A DNA stretch of 64,000 bases from Lasiosphaeris hirsuta (GCA_030549175.1 JAUKUA010000002.1:744001-808000); one strand, 5' to 3'; counted from the first letter of the stretch, positions 11,240-23,600 are shown. Notes: generated by a model not told the origin, from the sequence alone. Program-made: numbers and translations.

Positions 11240-13660
11240 TTAAAAATCCGATATTTTCTTATTATCGGATAGTTTAATAATACGAGAAAAAAGCTTAAGA
11301 TAGTCTTTTTCTACTACTATAGAGACCTTAGCCTTCTTCGATAGTTAGGAAGAAGTATTTTTATTTTTATCTTTTTTATATTTAGTCTTAACTCCGAAGA
11401 TCTTTCTAAGTAGCTTAGGGATATTCTTACTATCCTCGGTTTTTCTATTATAATATTTAAGAGTATTATGGCCTTAACGTCTATAACGGTAATATCTCTT
11501 ACCTATCTTATGTTTGTTAACTTCGGCTTATTTTATCTCGGTGACAGCTTCCTTATAGGTTTACTAGTATTTTATTTAAGTAAACGCCAGGAGGTTATTC
11601 TCTTTATCTTATTACTTCCGTTTTAAATCCTTCTTAGGTTTTCTTTTCGTAAGTATTAAACTAGAACGGGAGTTAAAGATATTAACTTCCTCTTAATAAC
11701 TGTTCTTCTTCGAACGTTCCTTGTTATTTGAAGCGGACTTTTCTTTTCTTTACTTAGCTTTACGATTGATTTTATAGTTCTTTATTTTATCTTTATAAAT
11801 TAAGCTAGTAGTAACGATAACTTCGAGAAAGTCTGTATTGTTAGTAGAGAGATATTTTATATATAAATAAATTAAGTTTATTATAACATTAGAGATAGTA
11901 TTAGTAACTAATAATTATAAAGCTTACCTACTAAGATTAATAATATAATTAAGTTTTTAAAACTTTGTTATATACTTATTTATATCTCTATCGTAAGTTA
12001 AGGTCTTTATAGCCTTATAATCCTTAGCTCTTCATACTAGGTTATAGAAACGTTCGATTATAGTAATAACATAGTTATTTTATTAATCTACTAAGCTAAG
12101 CTTTTTGATCTAAGTTCTTCTTTTCTAATATTATTTAAGGATAGTACCTTTAGTAAGGATACTAATAAAGTTAATTTTAACCTTATCATTAAGGAAGCTT
12201 CGTTTATAAATACTAAAATATTTCTTAATAGAGCGTTATTATATCTTAAACTTACCTTTATCTCTTCTATTATATTTTTTAGGTTTCGTTATAGTTACGA
12301 TAGTATCTTAACTACGGAATTTCCGAATCATATTAATATTGTTATAAATTAAATCTTAGTTAATATAAATAAGGTCGAGAAAGATTGTTATAAGGTTACA
12401 TAGGAGTAAAGGACTTTAGGAACTTAGACCTTAAGATCCCGGGGGTTCCGGAGGCTTAGGTAAGCCTCTTAGTAATCTAGGGAGACTAAGAGGTAAACTT
12501 ATATGATAGAAATCATTATTAGAATCGTTATTATTATTACCGTTATTTAGAGGAGGTAACGTTTTTGTTTTAGTATAACGGAAAGGTAAGTTTCCTTTTA
12601 TGTTTCTACTTCTTATTTTAATATCAAAATTCTATATATTATCGACTTATCTCTAAACTTATATTAAGATTTCTTAAGTAACCTTTCTTTAGAGGTTACG
12701 ATCTGAGAGAGAGTCTTCGTCTTAGTTAAAGTATCACGTAAAGGTTGATTTTTTAGACGGTTATAATAGCTATCGTGAAGGTTTAATAGATAGGGTTTTT
12801 TATAAACGTATCATAGCTTTTTAAATAATTCGTTCTTTATTATAAGGCCCTACTTGTGTCGACCTTGATATAAGAGTTTCTTCGACGAGATTATTAAAAT
12901 AAGCTTTAAGTTATTTAAACAGTTCTTAATCTTTCGGAGTTTATAATACTCCTAGTTATTAAAGTACCATAAGAAAATTAAGCTAACTTTAGGCCATAAT
13001 AAACTAATAGCTAAATTCCATTTTATAATAATCTTATTAAGCTTGTTTTTTCTCTTAGATACGGAGAAGTTCCTTAACTTTAATAAGCTCGACGTTTTGT
13101 TCCTTAGTCTATGTTTCTTATTTCTAAGTCTGTCGGGCTTAATATAACCTTTATTTAATAATCTCTTTATGGAGAGTTTTAGTTTGTATAACGATAAGGT
13201 TAAGGGATTTTTTACGTTAGGCCGTTTAGGTAATAAACTAAGTTAGTTTTTAGTTAACCTCGATACCGAAAGTAATATAAGAGACTTCTAATTCTTACTA
13301 AGTACTTTTAAGGACATATTAGTTTATCTTAATATATTATATTATTAACTAATAGTTAATAACTAAGATAATAAATGTTAAAGTAAATATATCGAACCTT
13401 TCTTTATTTTCATGTATATTATTAATAAAGAAGTAAAGTTTCTTATAAGCTTTAGCGACTTAATTATAAAGATAAATAAACTACTAAGGTAGTTTAGTAA
13501 GGGTCTCAGAACTTGATAGAAGCATAGGAAACTTTTTAATAGTTTATATTTCTATCTTAGAAGGTTCTTAAATCATAAGGTCGGTTCCGAAGTTAAGTTC
13601 GGTTTTCCGATCTTAGAATATAGTTAAATATAATATAGGATTGCCGGCTATTATAAATAA
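11240..13660 (-). pseudogene. gag: Element B gag, RIP-degraded
   Basis: This is collinear with A gag and ends with the conserved GAT-TTT-TAA on the minus strand (TAA at 11240-11242). The zinc-knuckle region lies near 11460-11510. The acidic Asn/Asp/Ser stretch near 12500-12550 and the Gln/Glu-rich N-terminal region are recognisable but full of TAA/TAG codons. The start is set by analogy with A, about 43 bp inside the LTR. No intact start codon is visible. Confidence 0.75.
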
Positions 13661-13691
13661 AGTAACAAATAAAAGGATTATTCTTTAATAA

Positions 13692-13703
13692 AGAAAGATT
13701 ATC
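13692..13703 (-). other. Primer binding site of B
   Basis: On the minus strand this is the same GATAATCTTTCT directly inside the 5' LTR. B's own LTR carries the near-complement, one transition away, around 14113-14124. Confidence 0.55.
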
Positions 13704-15022
13704 TATAATATAAGTTAGCTTACGAAGGTCTAAGATATAATAACTATAAGGTAAGATATTAAATAGAAAGTTAGACTATAAAACTTTAACCTTTTCTTAA
13801 CTCTCGACTTAACCGTTTAACAAACTATCTTAATAATTATTATTAGTCTAGTTTAAAGCTTTTATATGACGAACTTAGAAACTTAATCTTCATAAGGCTT
13901 ATTAAAGCTTAAGGTTCGATTTAGAGGTTTAAAACAAAATGGTAAGAGAATTAATTATTATAATATAAAGTGGTAAAGAGTTAAGGAGAAGGAGGTTTAG
14001 GGAGATAAAATGATTTAACAAAGGATAAGATATAATACTTCATAGTTATAAGTTAGAAGAAATAAAAAGATTTATAAAGTTATATTCCCTCTTAACTTTA
14101 CTAAAGTTTAGTTAATAATCTTTCTAGGTTTGTTTAAAGAGAACTAGGAAGCTTCTTTCTCTCGAGGATCCGTCGTAGTATACCTGTTCTATTTATAAAA
14201 GGCGATGTATAAGATATAAGGATACTAAAATACTTAAAAGATCCTCTTAGCCATCCGTCGGTCCTAAATCTCCTTTTTAGCCGTCCGTCTCTCACACCTT
14301 ACAAATCAGCGGTTATAAGCTAGGTGATACCGGCCTATCTTACGTTAGTCCATAGCCGGTATTAGTACTTATCTATATAACTTTAGTAACATAGTATTCA
14401 TTACTATAGATATTCTCTCACGTCCTTAGTACTTTCGTTAGCTATAATACTATTAGGTTAATCCCTAGGTCGGCTGTCATAGTAACGGTTTCCTTCATGA
14501 CTTATACGCGGGGTTCGCGGCTACCTGTTACCATTAAAGCTAGACTCTGGAGAACATCGGGTTCTAGGTCTTCCAAAGGAATGTTAACGATAGCGGGGAG
14601 GTCCATGATTCGAAAGACCAGCTGTAGGGTCTTAGGCCCTGACTACGATACTAAGGTTAAATAGCTTGTCCATGACAAATCTAAAGTCTGATGACGTTAC
14701 TTAGCGTGGGCGAGATCTACTGTACGGCTACTCTAGCTTATGAGTGGTTCTGGGTGTTTCGTCGTGACCCGTGGGTACTGTAGGAGAATCCGCTGACTTG
14801 CGTGTCGGCTGAATAGGCCATAAGCCACGTGTGAGATCTTGTCCCGAGGTTAAGCCACGATGTGGCCATCCTCTGTGATAGTTCCCTTATCCACGTGATC
14901 CATGACGGATGTTCGTGGGTCAAGGGGTATGTGCTTCTTATGTGTGGTTCGTACCGCTGGTGCGTGGCTCGGTCAAGGAGGTTAGTAACCTTGTTGACCT
15001 AGGTGAGCCTACCAATGTGACA
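13704..15022 (-). repeat. 5' LTR of element B
   Basis: A 1,319-bp family LTR in minus orientation. On the plus strand it begins TATAATATAAG (RIP form of TGTAACATAGG) and ends CCAATGTGACA. RIP is uneven: the U3 end (about 14480-15022) keeps many CpA/TpG sites, while the end nearest the PBS is heavily mutated. Confidence 0.92.
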
Positions 15023-15401
15023 CCTTTGTCTTCGAGCGACGGAACTTCTTAGTCGTTAAGTGAACCGTAACTACCACGTGTTTATTTCCCTTAGGTAAGA
15101 CGTTATGAATTTTATCTCGTGTTATACTACTCGACTTAGATATAAACCTCACCTCTTCTATACCTAAGTCCAGATCTATAAAAACTTAACTATATAGTAG
15201 TACCGTCTCTATATCTACTACTTCTAGCGGATATAAACGTACTAGCCGGAAAGATATCCTCTGTAGATTTTCTTATGACTTCCCTAGCTATGATAAGTAA
15301 TATATAAGGGGGGAGTATCTTTAGCGGTATAATCTAAATCATATACCTTTCCCGTTTCCTTATATCTATACTTTCCTATACCGAGTAATTCGAAACTGAC
15401 C
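15023..15401. other. Non-transposon flank, no gene recognised
   Basis: This RIP-mutated sequence shares nothing visible with the LTR family. Short Ser/Thr-rich open stretches appear on the plus strand but none has a recognisable motif. It is probably the upstream region of the coding relic that begins near 15402. Confidence 0.4.
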
Positions 15402-16157
15402 ACTTTCTTAAATAATTATAAAGATATCTTTAAATATAACGCCGCCGGTTATAAGTAGAAGTTTGTTCGATCTAACCTTCTTAGGTACTATAAGAAACGC
15501 CATTTTACTTCGTATATACCGAGGAATCATGTTCTAAGTTTTAACGTACCTAAGGACTCTTCACCTCTTAGATTAGTAAACGTTAACATAGTCTTACTTA
15601 ACGTTAACGTTAAGTTCCCTCCTATGTTTAATAACGTACCGTGTAACGTAAGGCCTCTTCTGACTATATCTCTATTTTTACTGAATCTAGCCACATTTAG
15701 GATGACATATCAGCCTTAGTAACCTCATCCCGGCTAGACGGCTTAAATATTTAGCATAGCTACTTCTATAAAGTATTAACCTTAGTCTATCGGCGGTTAC
15801 CTAAGGTTAACTGATATTATCTACTCTTATAATGCTAAGATAACTAAGTGGTAGAGATTAAAGTATATAGGTAATGTATCGTTAGTACTACGTGACGTTA
15901 ACTTACTTGAGATCGTTAATAAGTTAATGTTCGATATGGAATAGCTAAGGACACGTGTTTATGAGCTAAAGAGTAAACGTAATTTCTAGAAGGATTAGTA
16001 TTTGTAACTAGAGTAAGATTGTTTAGCTGGTATCGGCAAATGGAATAATCGGGGTCTACCGATACTAGCCTCCTTAAGTAACATAAGCTCTTTCGTAGTA
16101 GATACTAATAATTAGTAATATCTTAATATAGTAATAACGATACCGCCTTATCAATAG
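15402..16157 (+). pseudogene. Coding relic of about 252 codons, product not recognised
   Basis: A plus-strand frame of 756 nt reads through with codon-like composition. Every internal stop is TAA or TAG, at places where CAA/CAG (Gln) would fit; there is no TGA. The implied protein is rich in Asn, Pro, Ser and Gln. Near its end (about 15925-15985) it has a charged, heptad-like stretch (FDME-LRTRVYELKSK) that could form a short coiled coil. The frame ends at TAG 16155-16157, which could be the natural stop. I do not recognise the family. It may be the 3' part of a host gene, or an upstream exon of the RRM gene at 18100-19283, though nearly 2 kb separates them. Confidence 0.45.
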
Positions 16158-18100
16158 AAAATTGGGGGTGAGGAGTAGGAGGTATGTTAAAATGGTAGGT
16201 TTGTTAGCTATATAATATAATAGAGTAGCTTTTTGATTTGATTTTATAATTCTTCTTTCTGTTTCGTTTGTCTTTAGGCTTTTATAACCTAGTTTATCGA
16301 TTAGCTATCGTTTAGGCTAACCCTCTTAGTCCTATAAGGCGTCGCTAAGAACCGGATTAGATAATTAAGAGCTCTCTTTATGTTTTAGTCGTTAGAATAC
16401 TAACATTCCCGTCACTCTTTAGCCTACCTTTCTTATAGGCCTTCTTAGGTAAAGAGGGGAGAAACTTGAGAGAATTAGGCCTCGGTGGAATCTAACTAAG
16501 AAAAAGTCCAGTTAGACATTTTAAAATGTTTAAGCAAAGGACTAGGAACCTCTATAAGTGGGCGCTTATCGGCACGTCCTGGGAATATAAGATATCGTAA
16601 ATTACCTCCTTAACATGACTTTTAACTTACCTCTTTCCTTATATGTTCTTTTGTTTCTATTTTCATTCTCTCGTTATCCTCTCCTTCGTTTCCTCATCTA
16701 CTAATTTTATAAATATAGAACTTAATATATAACCGTATAGCTCTTAGTTTTTACTTAATTTCGCCTAATACCAGTTAGATCGAAATTATATAACCCTTCC
16801 GTAGAGTAGAATCACGTAACAAGGTACGAATTTATTTATGTCAGCTAGCCTAAGCTTAGATCCTAGATTAACAAGAATGATATAAGTCTTGTAAATGATT
16901 AAGAGTGAAGAATATACTTAAGGTACTATATTAGGTAATAAAACGCCTAGGATATTAATAACGTAGATAACTATAACTGAAGAGGAAGACATATAGTTAA
17001 ATCTAAGGTTAAGAAGAATAGTATAGATCCTACCGAAGGTTAAGGCTAAAAGTAGTTAAGTTATCTTCTATATCCCGAGTTATATATCTAATCTAGGGCA
17101 TAGAATTATATAATAGGATATACTATCATTTAGGTTAACTGATTTAAATGTCAATCTTACGAGGAGGTAAGAAATTCTAAACTATACATCTCCTGAGACG
17201 CCGATAAGCTTATAATAAGTAACCGTGGCTAAGGAGTTATTACTTTACGTTAATACGAAGTAATTCTATCATACCTTAAAAAGAAGAGTAACTCGATAAC
17301 GACTAGAGAAGATATTTCAGCTCATATCTAACGATCATAAGTCCTACCTTTACAAATCAAGACATAACCATACGATAAGAAGACCAAGGGGACCTAGAGG
17401 CCGCTTTTTAACCGCCACGGAGATAAGAGAGAAGAAGGCGTAAAAGGAAGTGGTAGCTAGAGAGGTAAGTAATAGGGCAAATGTAAATCTCTAAGAAGGA
17501 AAAAAGATAAAGAAGTAAGTATAGAAAATATATATAATATACCCTCACTCTGTCCATTTTAACTTTACTATAAGTATCTACGGAGTCCTTTTTCGGTAAT
17601 AGAAAAAAGAGTTAGACATATAATCAACCTCCGGGCTATTAGTAAGAGGACTTACTATCAACATCGAAGTCGTATTAATATGACGAAATATGTAGGCCTT
17701 AGCTAAGTTTCGATAGGGTAACGAAGGAGAAGAGATAATAAAGAGATAGGTAAGGAGATTATGTAGTAGCTAATGTTATTAGAGCTTAAAGAGTGAGGTT
17801 AGTTCGGCTCTACGGCCGTCACTTCGGAAGGGTTCTTTACTAATACGATAGTTAATTTACTGTCGATCAAGGAGGTAGTAAAGTATATATATATATGTAG
17901 GGCTCCTAATATCACGGCGGAAGCATAGCGGGTCTACAAAATATTAGTCATTTATATCTAGTCAATTATATCTCTCGAGCTCAGAAGTTTAAATTTATCC
18001 TTCCCTTACCTTCTCCTATATCCTTTTTCGTTTCCTTATCACTTCATTTTATAAATAAAGAACCTAATAGCTAACACGGCTTCTAATTCTCTCTCAACTC
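16158..18100. other. RIP-mutated non-transposon DNA without recognised gene
   Basis: I see no LTR homology and no long stop-suppressed frame. Visible content: a (TA)n microsatellite at about 17886-17901, several CT-rich tracts, and two similar segments of about 45 bp (near 16690-16735 and 18028-18073) containing TTCGTTTCC and TTTTATAAATA. The second sits just upstream of the RRM-gene relic and could be its promoter (CT-rich tract plus TATA-like box). Confidence 0.4.
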
Positions 18101-18687
18101 TATCCGACATTTATACGTACCTCTCTTACCCTCTAAGCTCTACTTCGATTTACCAAATATACGAAAGGAATAGTAACTAACTAAATCTATAGGTAGTTAC
18201 TATATAATACCACCTTAGGTATTATACTCTAGAATAACCACTGGGATTACTTAAACATAAGTATCTAATATGATACTTTTACCTACGGCTAGTATATAGG
18301 ACATAACAATAATAACCTTAGTACTATCCTATACTAATTTAACTCGCTTAATATTTCCGCTAAGCTAACTAAGACTACTAAGTTAAACATATTCTAAGTT
18401 TAAGGTACTGATCAAAAATAAAACAGTATCTACGTTACCTCCTAACTTACTTTACTTAAGGGAAATCCCACTATCTTATAAGCTATCCTAGCTATCTTCA
18501 TACCGCCTACACAAATAAAGTCGATTAAGTAGTACTTTAAGAATCTTATTAAGAATAATCGAAATATCTATATTTGAGGTCTAAGCCCGGAAACTAATAA
18601 TAAGTTACTTCTTCATTATGTTTTACACTTCGGAAAGGTTAAGTAGAGTAAGGTTATTATCGACACTTTAACTAGTACTTACAAGAG

Positions 18688-18732
18688 GTATGTTATTACG
18701 ATCTTAACTTAAAACCTACGAACATTTTTTAG
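18688..18732 (+). other. Intron in the RRM pseudogene (first visible)
   Basis: A 45-nt intron starts GTATGT and ends TTTTTTAG, with a CTTAAC branch-like motif. Removing it joins AAG-AG to C-TTT-GGC and gives K-S-F-G-F, the RNP1 core of RRM1, in frame. Confidence 0.8.
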
Positions 18733-19005
18733 CTTTGGCTTTACTAAGTTTGTTAATATTTCAGATTCAGAGAAGTATATTCGTAACTTCTATTACCTCG
18801 GATATGAGGTTAGCTTCGCTCGTAAGAGCTTTAACGCTTACCTCAACGCCGAGGGCGACAAAAATTCTACTAATCTTTATCTCTCTAACTTATCTAAGAG
18901 TATTAACGAAGTCGAGTTATACGCCATTTTCTCTAAGTACTACATAGTCTCGAGTAAGATCCTTCATGATAGTATAGGTAATAGTCGTGGTATAGGATTT
19001 ACTCA

Positions 19006-19060
19006 GTAAGCTTCATAGTATTACATTTACCTAGGTATACTACTCTAACTAATTACCTAG
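19006..19060 (+). other. Intron in the RRM pseudogene (second visible)
   Basis: A 55-nt intron starts GTAAGC and ends TTACCTAG, with CTAAC near 19045. Removing it joins CA to A-TTT-GAA and gives G-F-T-Q-F-E-T, the expected end of RRM2. Without removal the frame breaks. Confidence 0.8.
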
Positions 19061-19283
19061 ATTTGAAACTTATAAAAAGTACGAGGAGATTATTAAGAAA
19101 TATTACAGATTTACCGTTAGTAATGAGAGCTTAATAATGTAAGTCCGCTATATAGACACACCTACCCAAAAGAAGCTGAAGCGTATTACCGCTAACTACC
19201 GTCAGTACCATACTAACGAGTATAAAATTATAGCCTATGGTACTGTTAATGTTAGTATATACCCGAGTGTCTATAAGTAAGAT

Positions 19284-20672
19284 TGTGACACAGGCCAGCC
19301 ACCGAAGGTCTGGGGTGTGACAACCACAAGGTAAGGTATCAGGTGAGGGATCGAACTGTAGAGCTATAGCCTTTTACACAACTTCAACGGGACGGCTGAC
19401 TACCCCGACAATGGTGTTGGTTCGACTTAGAGCTTTCACACGTCGAAAGTAGGGAGTTGGACTTCGTAAGGCCCACACGACTCAATGGTCAAGTGATATA
19501 CACAAGGTCAGACTCAGAGCTATAGAACAGAGTGGTAAGGGAGTTGATCGGTGTAACCCAAGTGGTAGTATGGCCGAAGGAAGAGGTAGGCTTAGGGAGA
19601 TAGAACGATACTACAGAAGATAACAAACAATACTTCGTAGTTACAAGTCAGGAGAAGCAAAAGGGTTCATAAGTTATATTACCCCTCAGCTTTACTAAAG
19701 TTCAGCTGATAATCTTTCTAAGTTATTCCAAGAGAACTAGGGAGCTTCTTCCTCTCGAAGATCCGTCGTAGGCCAGCGCTACTTATAGAAAGCTATGTAT
19801 AAGATACAAAAATACCAAGATACCTAAAGGATCCTCCTAGCCGCCCGTCGGTCCCAAATCTCCTGTCTAACCGCCCGTCTCTTACACCCTATAAATCAAT
19901 AGCTACAAGCCAGGTAGGGTCGGCCTATCACACGTCGGCCCTCGGCTGATATTAGTACTTACTCCTACAGCTCAAGCGGTTATGGTAACCATCACTGTGG
20001 AGGTTTCTTCACAGCCTCGGTACTTACGTTGGCCATAAGATACTAAGTCCCAAGGCCAACACTTGTCACAGCAACGGGTCCCTTCGTGACTTACACGTGG
20101 GAGTCTCGACTACCTGTCACCACTGAAGCTAGACTCCGGAGAACGTTGGGTTTTAGGTCTTCCAAAAGAATATTAACGATAGCGGGAAGGTCCCTGATTT
20201 GAAAGACTAACTATAGGATCCTAACTACTGTGTAGGCCCTAATCGTGATACTGAGGTTAAGTGGCTCGTCTATGATAAATCTAAAGTCTAGTAACGTTAC
20301 CTAGCGTGGGCAAGGTCTACTGTGTAGCTACTCTAGCTTGTAAATAGTTCGAGGTATCCCGTCGTGACCCGTGGTCGTACCTGAGGATCTGTTGACCTGT
20401 GTACGGGCCGAATAAGCCACTGACCATACGATGGAGTGTGTCCCGAGGTTAAGCCACGTTATGGCAACTTTCTTAGTGGTGGAGGTTAAACCAACTGGTC
20501 CATTATAGTAGTTATACCAATTGGTTTAATCCCTAGCTCTATATTGACAGGTTCAATACTCCTGTTGTTATAGGCTTATAATGTTATATAGGTATGTGGT
20601 ATGTACCGGTGGTATGGCTCGGTTAAGGAGGTTAGTGACCCTGTTAACCTAAGTAAACCTACTAGTGTAACA
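19284..20672 (-). repeat. 3' LTR of element C, 1,389 bp variant
   Basis: Plus strand begins TGTGACACAGG and ends ACTAGTGTAACA. It aligns with the other LTRs but has extra segments near 20030-20065 and 20480-20590. The second contains an inverted repeat: 14-bp arms at 20486-20499 and 20516-20529 with one mismatch. Confidence 0.9.
20486..20529. repeat. Inverted repeat specific to the C LTR
   Basis: Arms TTAAACCAACTGGT and ACCAATTGGTTTAA match at 13 of 14 positions across a 16-nt spacer. The other LTRs lack this segment. It may be a small insertion or a subfamily-specific U3 element. Confidence 0.6.
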
Positions 20673-23600
20673 CCATCCCCCTTCTTAGGAAGACTCGCCT
20701 CGAGTCCTAGGGTTAATAACCCTAGGGTTCTTAGGCTTACGTAGGTACTTAACGTGGAAGTCCTAGAGTTCTTATGTGTTAAAGAAGTGTTTGTATAGTT
20801 CCTAAGTCTAATCTTTTTCTTCGGGGTACCTATCCCATTTAACGTGATACTCTACTATCCTTTTCTTAGTACGGGAGTTTATAATTTCTTCTACTACGAA
20901 TTTCTCAAGGTAAACGTCTCTTACTTACTCCAAGACCTAGATAGGGTCAGGGATCGGCTAGGAGCCGGTTCGGAAAGGTTTAATAAGGGAGACGTAAAAG
21001 GTAGGATGAATCTTTTAATGCTCCGGGAGTTCGAGCTTCACGGCTACAGGAGATATTACCTTAGAGATTTTAAATAGGCCGAGTAACTTCTTATCTAACT
21101 TCTTCGATAGCCTCTTAGTCTTAATGTTCCTAACGTCTAGCATTACTAATTACTTCTCAGTAAAGGAGGGTACTTCCGTTCGCTTCCTATCTATGTACTT
21201 CTTCATCCGTTCCCGAGATTCTTTAAGGGTTTCGTAAAGGTTCTCGTAGACCGTAGTTATCTAATGTGCCATGATTTCATTGTACGGGTTATACGTAGAT
21301 TCGTTAGGTAGATTATTAACGACTAAGTGATATCCGTAGTTAGCATAGAAAGAAGAGCTACCAGTAGAAGTCGATCTAGTGTTATTCTACGTAAATTCGG
21401 CTGTGGGTAACAGGATGTCCTAATTATTTATCTCATAGTTAACGAAGGCTCTGAGATAAGCCTCGATATGCTGATTAAGACGTTCAGTCTACCTATTTGT
21501 TTCGAGATAAAACGAGGTTAACATCCTTAGCTTAACTTTAACATGTTTAAGGAAGTCACGCCAAAGGCCTACGTTAAACCGTAAATCCCGATTAAAGATG
21601 ATGCCAGTAGGTATACCGTGATATTTCTAACATTCGTAGGTAAAGAGAGGAATCAAGTCTTTTGTTTTCTTAGCGTTATCTTTCAAGGGGATAAAATATG
21701 TCATTTTAGTAAAAGTATCGACAATGACCTAGATAGAATTACATCCGTTAGAGAGAGAAAGGTCTATTATAAAGTCTATTAAAATAAGCCTCCAGAAAGA
21801 ATATTCTAACTTAATAGGATAAAGTAGTCCGAAAGGGAGGTGACGTCTTAGCTTATTACTTTGATACTTATGATAAGAGCGTACAAACTCAGCGACGTCT
21901 TTCTCGAGGTTCTACCAAAACATATGCCGTCTAATAAGCTTAACAGTCTTATCCATGCCTATATGGCCTGCTACCTTGGTATCGTATTCGAAGTAGATAA
22001 TCTAGATTTTAAGTTCCTTGTTATCAAGGATCCAAATACGATTCTTCACAAACAAGATTCCATCTTCGTTAGTTACGTCTTTTCTAAGAGAAACCAAGGC
22101 TTTCTAATAAGTCTCGTCTATAGAAGTAGTAACTTTAATCTACTCGAAGAATTCTTCGTTCTACTTTGGTGTTAAAATGCTACAAAGATAGGCTTTTGAA
22201 AGTATAAACGTTGAAATTTCCAAATAAGAAAAGTACCCTTCATTTAAAACAGAGGCTATTTGCTAGTTTTCATCCCTCCCTTCAGGAAGGTACTCTTTAC
22301 GCCACGAGAGAGCATCTACCTTAACGTTTTATATGTCGGAATATAAATTAATGACGAAATCGAAGGTAGCAAGCTACTGAGCCCAGCGGGCTTAACGGCG
22401 GTTAAGGACCTTCACGGTCTAGAAGTATTCTAGATTATAATAGTCCAAGAAGACTTCGATATAGTACTTAGCCCCCTCTAGGTAATATCTCCAACGTTAG
22501 AATAAATCAACTATCACAAGGAGTTCCTTGTCGTAGATCTCGTAGTTTATTTCCACGGAGATTAGCTTCCTAGAGTAAAAGACTATAAGATAAATCTTAC
22601 CGTCATCTTACTTCTGTAACATTATCAAGCCGAGTACATAGTTAGATATATCTAGTTCGACAATAAGTAACTTACTAAGGTCGAAGTAGGCTAAAACAGG
22701 TACTTTAGTAAAAGCTTTCTTTAAGGTATAAAAGGCTACGTTCATCTATTTCGTCTATTACTAAGATTTCTAAGTTAAGTTAGTAAAATCAGTAAGCGGC
22801 TTTACAATGTATAAGTAGCCCTTGATATAATACCTATAGAAGTTCGTAAATCCATTAAATTACTAAACTCCTTTTACTAACTTTAGCTGTTTCCATGAGA
22901 AGATACATTCTATCTTATCCTTTAACATTATAATATCCTTAGTACTAATAATATAACTAAGGTACTCAAGTTCTTTAGCATCCCAAATGCATTTCGAGAG
23001 GTTAATCGCTAAGTTATATTTCTAAAGCCGTTTAAGTACCTTAATTATAATCTTATCATGTTCTTCCTTCGAACTGGCGTAAATGAAAAGATCGTTAATA
23101 TAAGATAGGAGATCTTAGTCGATAAGGTCTCGAAAGATATGATTTATCATATCTTAGAAAGTGGTAGGAGTATTAGTCTAGCCGAAAGACATTACGTTAA
23201 ACTCGAAGAGACCGTAATAGGTTCGAAAAGTTATTTTCTACTCGTGGCCTTCTTTCATCCAAATCAAGTTAAAGCCAGATTTCAGATCTATCTTTATGAA
23301 GATAATAGATCTAAAAAAGGCGTCTTATAGTTTGGTGATTAGAGGTAACGGATAACGGTTCTTTATAGTTCGATCGTTGATCTTTTGGTAGTCGACTATA
23401 AGGCGGAGATTCTCCGGATTCCTAGTAGCCGCCTTTTCCATAAATACGTCCTTTTTAATAAAGAAGAGAAGTAAAGAGTAAGATGACTTTGATTCCCGTA
23501 TCTTTCTTTCCTATAGTATCTAGTCTAGCTATTTACGAAAGATCTTCTTTTCCAAGCGTGACATAGGATAGATAGGTCCTTATAGGAGCTTCTCATCTCC

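Larger units (their letters stand above)
9944..15022 (-). mobile_element. Element B, right part: pol 5' half, gag and 5' LTR
   Basis: This is the rest of element B after the insertion of A. Read on the minus strand from 15022: 5' LTR, PBS, gag, protease, then RT up to the insertion point. Together with 1-1221 it accounts for about 4.98 kb of a 6.07-kb internal region. The missing 1.1 kb and the 3' LTR lie left of the window. B was already in place when A arrived. The base after its LTR is the edge of a non-transposon segment, but the partner target duplicate is out of view. Confidence 0.92.
18101..19283 (+). pseudogene. RRM RNA-binding protein gene copy, RIP-damaged, 3' truncated
   Basis: The 3' part reads as a tandem-RRM protein of the fungal single-strand RNA-binding/RBMS-like type. 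RRM1 begins near 18555 (N-I-Y-I, then G-L-S-P-E-T) and continues across a 45-nt intron into S-F-G-F-T-K-F (RNP1). A linker N-F-Y-Y-L-G-Y-E-V-S-F-A-R follows. RRM2 starts near 18869 (T-N-L-Y-L-S-N-L, RNP2) with RNP1 S-R-G-I-G-F near 18984-19001. A 55-nt intron (19006-19060) follows. The tail V-R-Y-I-D-T-P-T-Q-K-K-L-K-R-I (about 19146) is typical of these proteins. Only three stops, all RIP-explicable, fall after 18555. Upstream, 18101-18555 is poorly open and the start is unknown. The 3' end is cut by element C at 19284. Confidence 0.8.

Noticed and set aside
17886..17901. (TA)n run as a regulatory or telomeric repeat
   Set aside because: A short simple repeat in RIP-rich DNA, expected from base composition.
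16600..18100. LTR pair of a further retrotransposon
   Set aside because: Only about 45 bp is similar; flanks do not align and there are no TG...CA ends or target duplicates.
20844..22175. Plus-strand open frames of 77 and 104 codons
   Set aside because: Antisense to the chromodomain/integrase of C, which is read on the minus strand with recognisable motifs. Similar shadows at 28258-28452 and 38493-38678 sit at the same place in D and F.
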